A stretch of DNA of 64,000 nt from Tritrichomonas musculus (GCA_039105265.1 JAPFFF010000005.1:4201501-4265500); one strand, 5' to 3'. Positions 11,001-23,085 are shown, counted from the first letter of the stretch. A program made the numbers and translations. The notes: generated from the sequence alone by a model not told the origin.

Positions 11001-11778
11001 TTCCTTTCAATTTTATATCTTAAGATTAAAATATGATTATCTTTAAATACAAATAAATATTTAATAATCGTATCGGTATAATTAAAGATAATTTTATATA
11101 ATTAAACATATCATAATATGATTAAATAAAAAACCTATTAAGTCCCAAAAAGTCCCAGCATATTGAGTCGGGACCCATCTAAATTAATAAAATTCTCTCC
11201 ATTTCTCTAAATATTTTTAGACTTGATATTCTTTTAATAAAAAAAAACGCAAATTATTTTAGTAGCATTGCATTAATATTTCATTACATATTAAGATTCG
11301 TTAATTTGCAAATATGGAAATAATTTCATACTGAGAAGATATGAGGAAATTATCGTCTTATAACTTTGTTCTTAATCATAACCTTTTTTTGTTGGCCAAT
11401 TGGTTCTTTTTTAAAAATTTTGAAAATAATCTTTTTAAGTATTAATCAAAAACCTGATTTTTTAGCTTCTCATTATTATATTGGACATATAATGCACCCT
11501 GACCTTATTTCGCTTATTTCAGCATGCACTATTGAAGTACAATTAAAAATATAAAATTCCAAATTTTAGTCAAAAATGTAAAAAAAAAGTATGGAAATTT
11601 TATTATAAAATATCGGAGAATATCGAACCGTAACCGTCCGATAGTGACCAAATATCGGCGGTTTTGCTTAACGTATTTATCGATAATTATTGGTTATCGA
11701 ACAAATTTTTATCGATATTATCGGACTATCGATAATGAGCCGATAATCGATATTTATCATCATCGATCGACAACCCTG
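8027..11778. mobile_element. hAT-like DNA element, non-autonomous (3.75 kb)
   Basis: Starts CAGGGATGTTTATCGATAG and ends with the inverse CAGGGTTG followed by a subterminal block again dense in TATCGATA and CCGATA words. It is flanked by a perfect 8-bp direct repeat GTTAATTC at 8019-8026 and 11779-11786. An 8-bp duplication with CAGGG-TG ends is the hAT signature. The subterminal ~200 bp at each end carry many inverted ATCGATA/TCCGATA motifs, typical of transposase-binding arrays. The interior is featureless AT-rich DNA with only short ORFs (for example 8721-8975), none with transposase motifs, so it must be mobilised in trans or is dead. Confidence 0.8.
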
Positions 11779-11794
11779 GTTAATTCTATTTAAA

Positions 11795-11795
<1 letters not shown>

Positions 11796-11822
<27 letters not shown>
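11796..11822. repeat. 27-bp A homopolymer
   Basis: Uninterrupted A run nine bases after the target duplication of the hAT-like element. It is probably replication slippage; it does not mark a retroposon tail, since no retroposon body is adjacent. Confidence 0.8.
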
Positions 11823-11825
<3 letters not shown>

Positions 11826-12181
11826 TTTATTCTCAATTATTTCATTTAAAGTGCCCCCAAAAAAATAGGGGTCTCATTCAATAAAATAGGGGTCGACGAT
11901 CAAATTAAGAAAAAATTGAATATTTTTTCAGAAAATATAATTTTAAGAAAAAAAAATTTTTTCAAATATTTTTTTCTCAAAATAAATTTTTATTATCGTT
12001 TTCCCTTGAAATTAATTATTTTTTGAATCGACCCCCTTTATTTCTCTCACTTTATACTTTTTTTATAAACTTTGTTTTTTAATTTCCAAGTGTAAACTTA
12101 CGGTTTCTAAGAATTTATTTCAAATATTGAATTATTTATTTTTTACAAGCGTTAATTAAAAAACAACGTTTATAGGAAAAA

Positions 12182-12330
12182 AACCATGGGTAGCTGCCCA
12201 TGCTTTTTTTGGCAAAAGTGCAAAAAAGTCCCAGACTTTTTTTTCTATGGTACGATACAAGGTCAATATTGACCTAAACCGCCGCGTGCATTTACGATTC
12301 CAGGCGATTACGATTTCCCGAAATTGTTAA
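12182..12330. repeat. Second fragment related to the MULE-type MITE terminus
   Basis: Holds the palindromic word CATGGGTAGCTGCCCATG followed by AAAAGTGCAAAAAAGTCCC and GGTCAATATTGACCTAAACC. It has the same order and orientation as 7861-7975 and is similar to the ends of the element at 49518-50094. A diverged partial copy. Confidence 0.5.
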
Positions 12331-12578
12331 TTTGAACACCAATAAAACCAAAATGTCGCAATTAATGCGATCTTATAAGCATGTTTGTGATTATCTACCA
12401 TTTAGAACAGTTCACACTGCAAAAATAAATGTTTAATCCTTTTTTTTTTTTATTCTATTTTTTTTAAAACTATTCATCAGAAATCAAATATTACTAAATT
12501 TTATATTATTTTCTTTCAATGAATGCATAATATATTATTTTATAAGATTTGAATTATGTTAATAGGTGGATTTAATAA

Positions 12579-15500
12579 TTAAGGTACAAATGTAATACGT
12601 TACGCAACCGCTATTTTTTTTGACACCAACTTTTTGAATAAAAATTTTTGTTTTTAATTCTCAAGCTATTTATCGCTATATTACTTCTTTTAAAATATAT
12701 AACACTACTATTAATTATATATCATAATTGATTTAATTGTTGATGATTAATTGATTTATTTTCAGTCTCCACCACTGAATTTACATATTCATTTCAAAGT
12801 AATTACTAGAATTGTATATAATAACTTCCAATGTTTTATTGTTTGACTACTGATGTTTTAGCAACAAATTACTTGTATTTTATTGATTAATTACCGCTCT
12901 TATAATAATTCTTTATAAATCTTTTTATAATTATTTATCAATCACCTGCTATTAAATAAATAAAGTTCTGAAAGGTATTTACCAGCTTTTTTTTCTTTTA
13001 TTTAAGCTATTTCATCTATATAAATATAATAATTCATTAGTTACCAGATTTTTAACCAATTTTTTGATAAATACATATTATTATTATATCAACTACCTAT
13101 TTACATTCATTCAAAGCTTCCGTATCATTTGTATTTTGGCGATATTAATAAATAACATAACTTTTACTATTCAATAGAATCAATTCAATAACACATTCAA
13201 TATTTAAATTTTATATATTTTAAGATTTTATGAAATATTTCATATATTTTAAGATTTTATGAAATATTTCATATATTTTTTATAGTAAAGTATAAAAATC
13301 AAAATTTATGTTTTTGAATAAACTCAAAAATAAAAAGATATTTATCAAAAGTAAAAATTTGGTTTTCAAAAATAAAGAATAATAAAACATGAATAAACTG
13401 GAATCGAAAAGTCGATATCGCCAAATAAGCATTGAATTTTTTATTTTAAAACAGAATTATTATTTTTGAGCAAAAAAAATAAGTGATTAGCGCCAAGCCA
13501 GCAAACCACTAAACTTTATCAATGAAAATACTCCACAAGTTCAATCATTTCAATTTTCTGCTATAACCCAACTTCAATATTCAATTTTGAAATAACATTA
13601 ATTTCTCGAGTGATGCTCCAAAATAATCCAAAATTAGTCGATAAAGCAATAGAAAGCCTACTAATTATGATGATTCCACGCATTTCTAGTCTTTTTATGT
13701 AGTTTTTACTCTCTTTATTTTCAATCAATTAACATAATAGGAATTAAATGAAAAAAAATTAAGCTTTTCTACTATTTTTAATAAAGAAAACTCAATTAAA
13801 CTATACAATAAGCATTCGAAAGGCTTTCAATTGATACAATTACATAATTAATTTCAATCATTCTACCACAACTACTTCATTTTTCTTCAATACAATGCAA
13901 AAATCGATGCATGTCTCATTAAAAGAAGTTATACTCACCAAAATAAGTGATGAAGAAAGAAGAAGTTGGTGTTTATTATTACTGGCTACATCTTAAATCG
14001 AAACTTTTTGAATAAAAATTATATAATTTTCAAACTTTTTGAGATCATCAAAATCTCGATATCATTATTTTCACTTTTTGATAAGCATTTTTCAGAGAGT
14101 TCTTAATTTTTGTTTGATTGAAAAAAATAATTGCCTCAAAATCGATATCCTGTTTTTGATTCCAGTTTATATCATAATATAAATATTTAAAAATATATTA
14201 ATAATGTATATAGATTATATTATTATCTAAAATAATTGATAATATTAATAAATACTAATATTTTAATTATTAAATAATATATACATATATTTAGTTTTTT
14301 TAGAAATTGTGAAAAAAAGATTTGAATAATTATTTTTATAATTTGTATATACATATATATTGATAAAATAACTTTAATTTCAAAATATATTGTTGTAATT
14401 AAGTTATAAAATTTTTAACTATGCTATATAATTATGCTTTTTTGTATTAATAGAAAAAATATTAATAAAATTTCAGATTTGAAATTTTATACTATCTACA
14501 TATAAAGAATTCATATCATAATGACAAAATAGTTGATAATATCTTGAGATTGGCAATTCGAACACCTTTAATGGCTAGAATTGATTTAAAAAAATGTAAA
14601 TTTTATTTACTCATTTCATATAACATATCACAAAATTGAATAAAATTGTAAACTCAATAAAATAATGTTCATCTCTTACACAATTCTATGAAAAAGTGAA
14701 TAAATTGAATAAATTTTCTCAAAAAAATTGAAAAAATATTATCAATTATTTTTCAGAGGAAATTTTATGGATTTTTAATTTCATTGAATCTTATTATTTT
14801 GAATAAATTCTTTCAAATATTTGAAAATATTATATCAGATTTTGCTTTGTTATTTGAAACATGTTTATCTTCATATATTTATTGAATTTCAAAAAATTAA
14901 ATATATATTAAAGAAATAATATTCATTTAATATCAAATGGTAAGATGTTATTGTTTTATAAGTATAAAAAATTTGAAAAAATATTCGGTTATATTCATCA
15001 ATTACCAAATTAAAAAAAATTGTGGTTTAATAAAATATTATTTAATACCTTATATTCTTTTTCATTATTTTTTTTTACATTTTTTTTTTCAAATAATTAA
15101 TTAATTTTTGAATAACGTAAACTTTTGAAAATGTGAGAAACGATTATTTTTTAGTCAAATTATAATTATTTTCTTATTGGCCAAAAGAAAAAAGTTTAAA
15201 ACTTTGGATCGTTTGTCCGATAAAGAAGACCCAAAATTATAAATCTCTTAAAATTATACGGGTAATAATGGAAATTTATTGCATCACGAATGCCAGGTCA
15301 ATAGGAATCCACTAAAAAAAGTTTTTATTACACATATGTAGAGAGAAAAGCAGTTTTCCCAAATCTTGGACGTACAGATAAAATAGCATGCGGAGTTAAA
15401 AGCGAGGATATCGATAATTGAAGAAGATTCAGTACAGCATTTACCCAATTTATCTTTTGATTATTAGATATCAGCTACAAGTGCCAAGTTATGGCCAAAA

Positions 15501-15887
15501 TTCTAATGGTCATTGGAACCGAGTCAAGCAAGCTTATAATCAATACCGAACAAAGCTTGTTTACACCATTGATCTAAAGTTTAAACTCGATAAAATTTTT
15601 AACTTTTTCTATTATTTTTATTTTTTTTTAATTCAAAAATTCTGAACTTATGCTTCTAGAGAAAAAAAAAATGTTCATCTCCCGATAGCTACTTTTTTAA
15701 AAAACATATAGAAAATTTTAAATTAAATACATTCAAAAAAATTGTGTAAGAGATGAACATTATTTTATGAAGTTTAAAAAGAGTCAGAAACAGACCCCTC
15801 AAATATTAACTTTTTCTGTGAAGGCGATCTTCTCAAATAATAAACGTTCACAGGTCAAATTAATAACGTATTACATTTGTACCTTAA
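12579..15887. mobile_element. Candidate inverted-repeat DNA element, 3.3 kb
   Basis: Bounded by a 24-bp perfect inverted repeat (TTAAGGTACAAATGTAATAC plus 4 more bases) at 12579-12602 and 15864-15887. No convincing target duplication was found, so the superfamily is open. Much of the right third is occupied by a second, nested element (14660-15765). Apart from that the interior is AT-rich without a recognisable gene. Confidence 0.5.
14660..15765. mobile_element. Nested Tc1/mariner-like relic, 1.1 kb
   Basis: 26-bp perfect terminal inverted repeats (AAATAATGTTCATCTCTTAC plus 6 bases) at 14660-14685 and 15740-15765, each flanked by TA, the duplication expected for Tc1/mariner. Inside, roughly 15180-15600, the sequence is less AT-rich than its surroundings and reads like broken coding sequence. 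An HTH-like phrase (LDRLSDKEDPKL) is visible, but no frame stays open. Assignment rests mainly on the TA dinucleotides and repeats; the transposase reading is weak. Confidence 0.45.
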
Positions 15888-16305
15888 AAATCATTAGATT
15901 TATTTTTTATTTTAGATATTATATAGCATTATTTATATATTATTATATTATATATTATTATATTATATATTATTATATATGCTATATATAAGGATTTTAA
16001 TGTAATATTAATCAATATAAACATATTTTAAAATAATTTTATATAGAATATTTTCTCAATTATATAAACATAATTATCTTATTATATAATTTAATATTTA
16101 AAGTCGTATCTGTGAAAAAAGAGAAAATGAAAAATTATTAAATATAGAAAAATATAAATTTAAAATAATTATTCTAAGGGCAAAAAAGTTACGAAGAATT
16201 GAGTGCTGACCCCTCTGTTTTAACTCAAAGGCTATTGAAATAGCTCTCAATTTTTTTGAAACAATTTCAAAATTTTTGAATTAAAAAAAAATGAATTGTT
16301 TTATT

Positions 16306-16312
16306 TCACTTT
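16306..16312 (+). promoter_or_regulatory. Trichomonad-type initiator, TCACTTT
   Basis: TCACTTT fits TCA-Y-W-Y-Y and ends 6 bases before the ATG at 16319. It supports that start for the flavin oxidoreductase. Confidence 0.6.
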
Positions 16313-16318
16313 TCCAAA

Positions 16319-17440
16319 ATGTCTTCTCTTATGAAGGAATTGCGCATTGGTGGAATTACAATTCCAAACCGTTTTATGCGTTCATCATTATGGGAAAAAA
16401 TGTCTGATGCAAGCGGCGTGCCAAGCCAAAGGTTAATTCAAACAATTACAAAATTGGCTGAAGGTAAAGTTGGTCTAATTCTTCCTGGAGTTGTATTTCC
16501 TTCTAATAAAGCACGTTTAAATCCTTTCCAAGCTGGTTTCTCAAATGATCAGCAAATTGAAGGATGGAGGCCGGCTGTTCAAAATTGCCATAAGAATGGC
16601 TCTAAAATCATTTTTCAATTTAGCCATGGTGGATTAAGAGCAGCGGTTCCACGTGCACCAACGCAAAAAGGTGATGTTCCAGAGATGTCAGTTACAGAAA
16701 TTGAAGAGCTGATAGAAGACTTCACGAAAGCAGCAAAAGGAGCGCATAAAATTGGAGCAGATGGTGTACAACTTCAATGTGCTCAAGGCTTCTTACTGTC
16801 CACATTCTTATCTCCTTTAACCAACCACCGAAACGATAAATATGGTGGATCAGTTGATAATAGAATACGTATTGTTCAGGAAGCAGTTGATTCAATTAGA
16901 TCAGCAACAGATCGAAATTTCGTCATCTCAATCAAAATGAACGGAGATGATTGCGTTGATGGTGGAATCAAACCAAGAGATGCCGCAGAAATCGTCAATA
17001 AACTTAAAAATATCGATCTTTTCGAAATATCATGCGCAATAAATGGTGGACTTGACGGAATTAGACCAGTAATCCATAAAAGTCTTTTCAAGAATACAAC
17101 CCCACAAGAGAAAAAGCAATTTGAGTATATCGCAACGCACTTAAGAAGGGAAGCACCATATCATGAAGGCTACAATGTTATTGCTGCTACTATTATTAAG
17201 CGTTACAATCCAAATAAAATTATTGCTTCAGTTGGAGGTAATCGTGATTTCACACTAATGGAAGATTATATTAAAACAGGAATGTTTGATATGGTGTCAA
17301 TTGCTCGCCCATTCATTCGTGATCCATATCTTGTTCGCAATTATATTGAAGGAAAAGCAACCAAAATTGCATGCGAGAGCTGCAATGAATGTTCGTTGCG
17401 ACCAGGCGATTTTATTCATTGCCATTATCCATCTGATTAG
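16319..17440 (+). CDS. NADH:flavin oxidoreductase / Old Yellow Enzyme family
   Basis: 373 aa, intact TIM-barrel FMN enzyme of the OYE family. Seen: the IPNRFMRSSL start of the barrel; FSHGG (~100) where OYEs place substrate-side residues; GADGVQLQCAQGFLLSTFLSP(L)TNHR followed by DKYGGS and NRIR (~160-185), the family's signature; and the C-terminal phosphate-binding half with SVGG and a SIARPFIRDP motif (~305-340). The end, CESCNEC, matches the Cys-rich segment at the end of the barrel in 2,4-dienoyl-CoA reductase-type members, but the extra flavodoxin/NADPH domains of those enzymes are absent. Expected reaction: NAD(P)H-dependent reduction of activated C=C bonds or other electrophiles; true substrate unknown. 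Length is normal for a single-domain OYE. Its base composition is clearly richer in G/C than the surroundings. Confidence 0.9.
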   Translation: MSSLMKELRIGGITIPNRFMRSSLWEKMSDASGVPSQRLIQTITKLAEGKVGLILPGVVFPSNKARLNPFQAGFSNDQQIEGWRPAVQNCHKNGSKIIFQFSHGGLRAAVPRAPTQKGDVPEMSVTEIEELIEDFTKAAKGAHKIGADGVQLQCAQGFLLSTFLSPLTNHRNDKYGGSVDNRIRIVQEAVDSIRSATDRNFVISIKMNGDDCVDGGIKPRDAAEIVNKLKNIDLFEISCAINGGLDGIRPVIHKSLFKNTTPQEKKQFEYIATHLRREAPYHEGYNVIAATIIKRYNPNKIIASVGGNRDFTLMEDYIKTGMFDMVSIARPFIRDPYLVRNYIEGKATKIACESCNECSLRPGDFIHCHYPSD

Positions 17441-19610
17441 ATAAAAATTTTCCATATTTAATTTCTATTTTTTGCTTACTAATATTATCTTGGCATTAAC
17501 ATTAATTAAGACAGAATCATTATTAATATATTTAATGTGTTAAATATTTTTGATGAGTCATGAGCAGATTATCATTATCATTTAACAAATAATTATAAAA
17601 ATGACGCAGAATTAGGTTAAAAATATAGCTTTATGGTTCGAGATTAGTGCACTTTTTTCATCTTTTAGTGCATGCACGTTCAACTTATTAATAAAAAATA
17701 TTTCTTTATTCTAAATCCTTTTGACGAGCAAAGTATGTTAAATTAATTTTTTTGATATTAATTATTATATTGCTGTCATTTTTTATATTTTAATAAAATC
17801 TATTGTGTCTTTAAAATATACCCAAACTCTATTTTTTTGGACAATACATTTTCTATATTAGTTAACTATTTTATAAATACTCATATTTATATATATTTAA
17901 AAATATTTAAATTTTATCTAATAATTTCCAGTATAAAAAGAAATTTAATTTTGTCATATTTTGATTAGTTTACAAATTTTCAAAATTGAAAAAGTTTTAA
18001 AATGATTGTTTTAAGAGGTATTCATGTAGAGAAATTGACATAATATTGTAATATTGATCATATTTTCTTTATTTTTATTTTTAATCTAAGAATGAACTTT
18101 AATGGATAAGAATTTTATACTCCTATTTTTGAGATATTTCTATTTTTATTTTTCTGAATAAGAATCGTTCTATAATTGAGAGGCTATATAATTTTTTTTA
18201 TATAAAAATTGATGAAATATAAATATATATATATTTTTGTTTTAATAATTATTATAGTATATATATATTGATAACTTTTTAATACTTATATGTTTAAAAA
18301 CATTTATTTTCTAGAGATACACTTGTTTATATTTTTTTTTATTTTTTATAAATTTTTAACTTTTTCAGTTATTATATTTTTTATATTGAAATAATAAACA
18401 TTTTTTATCCTAGTAGTATTTTTATTAAAACATTATTTTATTTTATATATAATATATATTATTATTTATATACTATTAAAATTTATATTTAAGTTTTACA
18501 TTATATATTAAATAGATAAATTAACATAAAAAAAAAAAGAAAAATTCAATTAAACGATGGTTATCAATTGAATTTCTAAAAAAATATGTTGCTTTGTATT
18601 GTGATTATTTTTTGGTTTTCAATATATTAAATATTAAAATTATTTTAATAATATAGTAATTAATAATTTAACTTTATAAAAAATGTTTTTAATAATATTT
18701 TTAAGAAGATGAGGAAATTTATATTTTTCAAGAATCACTTCACTATTAACTTCACTTCACCGAAAATAAACATCTCACGTCACTGAAAAATAATAACGTA
18801 CCAAAATACGATGAAAAATAATTCAAAATAATGCAAAATATAAAATTACATTTTTCTATAAAATGAGAGTATAAAGTGACTTATTTACATAATAAAATTT
18901 ATTTATATATTTATTATTATTATATTGTACAATTAGTATATAATTATTTCGTAAATCAATTGAGAAATAAGCCTTTTTGTTAATTTTTTAATGTAAATTT
19001 GCATTTAAATTTATATATGGCTAATAAATTGGATATATAACAGATAATATATTTTATAAATAAAATATAAAATATTATTATTGATTTATAATTCATAAAT
19101 ATTTTATTTGACTCGAGATATAGATGAAACATTATTTTTTAAATTGTTTTTAAATTCTCAACATCCATTAAAACTAATTATGGCAAATGTCAGTATTGGA
19201 TATATAGAAGTAAATAATCTTAATATTTATTCATAAGATAAAATATTCATTAAATTAAAGTAAAAATAAAAAAATCAAATAACGAGTTTTCACTTCACAT
19301 GAATACCTCTTTGTTTTATAAATTTGAATAAAAAACCTTTTTGATTAATATTTTTTAAATAAATATATACATATAAGCATGTCAACTTGGCTTTTATTTT
19401 TGAAAATGGTGGATTTTATTGGAATTTTGGTTTTTAAAGAGGTGCGGACACGGTGAAGCGAAATAGATTCTCCCCAAAATTGGTATACAATCATTATTTT
19501 TTATAAGGATTAAATATATATTAATTTTATTAAATTTTATTCAGCCGATGCAGCTGTGGAGTATTACATTTATTTTTCTGAGAAAAAAATATGTAAACTA
19601 TTGAAAATCA
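17441..19610. other. Gene-free AT-rich spacer
   Basis: About 2.2 kb of mostly A/T sequence. Nothing recognised beyond a short word at 17631-17650 (ATGGTTCGAGATTAGTGCA) that recurs inverted near 50540-50560. No ORF of substance on either strand. Confidence 0.5.
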
Positions 19611-19618
19611 ATTTTCAA

Positions 19619-19972
19619 TAGGCCTTATTTTTTTTACATCACAAATACTATAAACGTCTTTTTAACGTATTTTTTCATAAAATAACGATTTTTTGATTTG
19701 TAGTATCATGGAAACTTTTTGAATACGAATAAATTTTTTTTTATTTTATGAAGAATCAAAAATAATATTATTCAATTTGAAAAACATTTTACTATTTTAT
19801 CTTTTTATTTTTAAATTATTTAAAACATTTTTAATATAAAAAAAATAATTGTAGATCAAGATAAAAATAAAAAACTAATATCGAGAAAATAACGTATTTA
19901 CAATTGTAATTACAATTGTAATTTTTAAACGGACAAGTTGTATACAATTGTAAATACAAAAACAAAGGCTTA
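19619..19972. mobile_element. hAT-type MITE, 354 bp (family M1, copy 1)
   Basis: Ends TAGGCCTTATTTTTTT / TAAGCCTTTGTTTTT (inverted), flanked by the perfect 8-bp direct repeat ATTTTCAA at 19611-19618 and 19973-19980. No coding capacity. A second copy lies at 49291-50231 with a different 8-bp duplication and, once its own insert is subtracted, exactly the same 354-bp length. Confidence 0.85.
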
Positions 19973-19981
19973 ATTTTCAAT

Positions 19982-20213
19982 TTTTTAAAGGTATGGAAAC
20001 TTCTATCCACTCGACAGATCATTTTTCTTTCAAAATATAATTTTTAAATGACAGTATTAATGATAAATATAATATAAAAAATACATATTTTTAGAGAGGA
20101 ATTTAAGATAAAAATAAATTATTTTTTTGTAAAAAATTGAGTCCTAATCTGGTTATCTTAATTAAAAAAACATCTTTTTTTTAATTATATTATTTTTAAA
20201 TAGAATTATATAA
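19982..20213. repeat. Dispersed repeat R2, left part, cut by the Polinton
   Basis: This segment matches, on the opposite strand, 56577-56805. It includes the word AAAGGTATGGAAACTTCTA and the TCTTAATTAAAA..GAATTATATAA stretch that ends exactly at the Polinton's first base. The family continues on the far side of the Polinton at 45810. The copy at 56200-56805 therefore serves as an approximate empty site. Confidence 0.75.
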
Positions 20214-20444
20214 AGTAGTATATACGAGTCGGTTTCCGCTGGGGCTGGCACCCCAAGCGTCAACACGAACTCGTCATAAAAGAAAAAGAAAAGAAAAGAA
20301 AAAGAAAAGAAAAGAAAAAAGAAAAAAAGAAAAAAATATTCTTGTTCTCACTACTGCTCCCCATCAATGAAACGGCACAGGTACCCCACCCCACAACCGC
20401 CCATCTATGAAACGGCACAGGTACCAGCCCCGAGAATCTCGTAC
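20214..20444 (+). repeat. Polinton left terminal inverted repeat (231 bp)
   Basis: Pairs with 45579-45809 (three differences). Contains a GGGG-CTGGCA-CCCC hairpin near the tip, an ~80-bp AAAAG-type purine tract, and two direct copies of ATGAAACGGCACAGG about 45 bp apart. It stops one base short of the stop end of the first gene. Confidence 0.95.
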
Positions 20445-23066
20445 TTATTTCTTCATATATATAGCATCGAAACAAATCATAGAACATTCATCACAATCTA
20501 ACTCAATATTATATATATCATAAGCACCAGAAGGTGGGTTAGTGTCTTTAAAGTATATTTCATCCAAATATGATTTTATTTGTTGAGGGTCAGACCATTC
20601 AGTTGATATAAATCTAATAAAATGTAGCTTTTGAGTCTTGTCCTTGAATATCAATAAGTACTCCCCATCTGGAACAGGTTCATTATCACCTGTTGGATCA
20701 TTATCTAAATTATCAATAATTATGTGTTTCTCACTTGTAAAATAAGAGAATAGAAAATACCTATTATATTCATCAGTGACATCTGTAAATCCTGTATAAT
20801 ATGCTTTCCATTCACTATCTGGGTCATTTTTCTCTTCTAATGCAGCTAATCTAGTTTCCATTGCTTCGATTGTAGCCTTCAAGGTTGTATTTTCACCCTC
20901 TAATGTCTCTATCCTACCTATAAGTACATCTAGACCTTCATTAGCTTCATCCACAGTAGGGTAATTATCAAACTCAGCCTCTAGCTCATTGACCTTCTCA
21001 GCTAACAACTTGAAACAAGGCTTGAGTGAGTCCCTAAACATATTGCTGATATCCATAGCACCACTTAATGTCAAGGTTCCAGTATCAGGGTTATCATTCT
21101 CATCAGTAAAAGGTAGTTCATCTAGTTGCTTATACTCTTCCTCACACCAGGTAATTATAGGTGTTATATCTTTGGTTATGCTTCTTGCTGTAGTACCTGA
21201 CATGAAGTTAATGCTATTTCTAACCAAATCACTCATACCTTTGGTTGACTTATGAGAGAATAACCTTTTAAGGAATCCTCCACCTTTTATGGTAGGAAAG
21301 CTTATACCATCTGGAAATAGCTGCATACCAATAGAACCTATTGATCCAGCAGTACCTGCAACTCCAAAAGCTAATGCTGTCCATGAGACTATACGTAAAT
21401 TATCTACATCATCCTCCAGATGTTGAGTAACTTGTTCAGTCCTTGATACTCTACCTTTTAAGCTTTCCATAACAGTGTTCATTTCGTTAACATCATAGCT
21501 AATAACATCTACATTGTTGGTAACTAAGTTTAAATCACTCCTCATAGTAGTAATATTATCAGCAGTAATTATCTTAGAGGAGGTAATATTATAATCAGTA
21601 TATAAGGTTGTTGCCCCATTAGGATTTGGGGATACTTCATAAAATTGCTGCTTAATGATATACTCGAATGGGTTAGTAGTTGAATCCCAATGAACCTCAT
21701 CTATTGGGTCAACATATTCATCAGCTAAATATATCTTAATATCCCTTGAGTCATTAGTAGTCGAAGCTGCATATGTATATTCAAGCTTTTCACATGAATC
21801 AAGTACACCATGTAAGAACAACCATACCTTGTCTCCTCCATTACCTTCTTTTCCAGTAGGTCGAACTGAGAACCTATTTGCATTTTTAGAACCTTCAAGG
21901 GTAATATCAAGGTAGAGTTCATCAATAGCACTAGTTTCTAATTTATTAGTAGCATTATTCATCTTATAGCACCTTATTGCTTCTATATCATATCCATCTT
22001 TTGTACCTCCTTGACTTGTTTGATATCCTAGACCATATTTCGAAAAAGGTTCTATCTCCCCTGTCTTTAATTTTACAAAACAGTCTATTTTACACTTACC
22101 TCCATGAATCATGTAATGTAGTATGTTATCAGGAGAGTAGTCATTAGGCTTATTAATCAGTTTCATGTTCCTCTCACTCCTCTTGACTTGTATGTAGGTA
22201 CCATCTTCACCATACTCATTCTCCTTATTTAATCCATTAACTAATCTACCATTGATATGACCTTGTATGTTATCACCTACCCATTTTGTACCATCCCATG
22301 ATAAAAACCACTTATTACCAAAACAATACTCATTAAACCTAAACTCTAAGTCATTAGGTATAGTATATCCTGTATCTATGTTCCATTGAAGTAACCAATA
22401 TTTCTTGTTATCTATCACAACCTGACTAGTTGATGTAGGCTTATATAAGTATAGTACATCACTTTTACGTAAACTTAATGCATTATCAGCTTTTATTATA
22501 GAACACTTTATTGCCTTCTCTGTCTGTAAAGAATCAGTTATATATTCATTCATTATGCTCAACTCCCCATTCAGCCACAAGGTATATGGGTTGAAGTCTA
22601 GTTTACTATCAAAAGCTATATTCATATATCCCATAATGGTACTATTATTTATACTGCATCCATTACTACTTTTAGTTATCAAAGGAGAGTATACTTGACC
22701 ATCCTTAACATATATGTAGAACTCCTTGACTAAATTACCACTTGTATCATATACTATATTCTTCCTCAATACTATCTTAAATATATTAGTCTGGGTTTTT
22801 ATATCATTGAGCTTATTAATGAAGTCTTCAGGCAAATTAACAAACTTAAGGATATTGTAAGTTGTTGTTGAAGACTCAAATGATACATACTGTATATTTT
22901 TATTTTTAATATCAACTTCTGGTAAACCTTCGATCTCATTAAATAAATGACCTGTCTGTACATAGTTATCTAAGTCACCCAAGGTTAATAACTGGCTACC
23001 TTTTCGAGTAGCATCCCCTATCTTAAACTGTATATCTCCTTTAAATCTTGTAGTAGTATCACTCAT
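20445..23066 (-). CDS. Polinton: large structural-type protein, paralogue of its neighbour (873 aa)
   Basis: Start taken at the ATG at 23066 (MSDTTTRF), 19 bp after the stop of the larger neighbour. The middle of the protein matches the neighbour: LYLYKP..., RFNEYCFGNKW.LSWDGTKW, then QQFYEV, TDYNI.SSKII.ADNI.TMR. This block is followed by helical segments, a Gly/Ala-rich hydrophobic stretch (WTALAFGVAGTAGSIGSIG), and a coiled coil (LEGENTTLKATIEAMETRLAALEE). The C-terminal ~120 residues are unique and end just inside the left repeat boundary. No enzymatic motif. I read it as a fibre, attachment or similar virion-type component by its size, repeats and coiled coil; the role is inference. Confidence 0.8.
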   Translation of the reverse strand: MSDTTTRFKGDIQFKIGDATRKGSQLLTLGDLDNYVQTGHLFNEIEGLPEVDIKNKNIQYVSFESSTTTYNILKFVNLPEDFINKLNDIKTQTNIFKIVLRKNIVYDTSGNLVKEFYIYVKDGQVYSPLITKSSNGCSINNSTIMGYMNIAFDSKLDFNPYTLWLNGELSIMNEYITDSLQTEKAIKCSIIKADNALSLRKSDVLYLYKPTSTSQVVIDNKKYWLLQWNIDTGYTIPNDLEFRFNEYCFGNKWFLSWDGTKWVGDNIQGHINGRLVNGLNKENEYGEDGTYIQVKRSERNMKLINKPNDYSPDNILHYMIHGGKCKIDCFVKLKTGEIEPFSKYGLGYQTSQGGTKDGYDIEAIRCYKMNNATNKLETSAIDELYLDITLEGSKNANRFSVRPTGKEGNGGDKVWLFLHGVLDSCEKLEYTYAASTTNDSRDIKIYLADEYVDPIDEVHWDSTTNPFEYIIKQQFYEVSPNPNGATTLYTDYNITSSKIITADNITTMRSDLNLVTNNVDVISYDVNEMNTVMESLKGRVSRTEQVTQHLEDDVDNLRIVSWTALAFGVAGTAGSIGSIGMQLFPDGISFPTIKGGGFLKRLFSHKSTKGMSDLVRNSINFMSGTTARSITKDITPIITWCEEEYKQLDELPFTDENDNPDTGTLTLSGAMDISNMFRDSLKPCFKLLAEKVNELEAEFDNYPTVDEANEGLDVLIGRIETLEGENTTLKATIEAMETRLAALEEKNDPDSEWKAYYTGFTDVTDEYNRYFLFSYFTSEKHIIIDNLDNDPTGDNEPVPDGEYLLIFKDKTQKLHFIRFISTEWSDPQQIKSYLDEIYFKDTNPPSGAYDIYNIELDCDECSMICFDAIYMKK

Positions 23067-23085
23067 TTTAGTTAAATAAAACTTC

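Noticed and set aside
11796-11822. Poly-A run as a retroposon tail
   Set aside because: It follows a hAT-type target duplication and no retroposon body or flanking duplication is present.
16876-17091. Minus-strand ORF within the flavin oxidoreductase gene
   Set aside because: Antisense shadow of a strongly supported enzyme gene.
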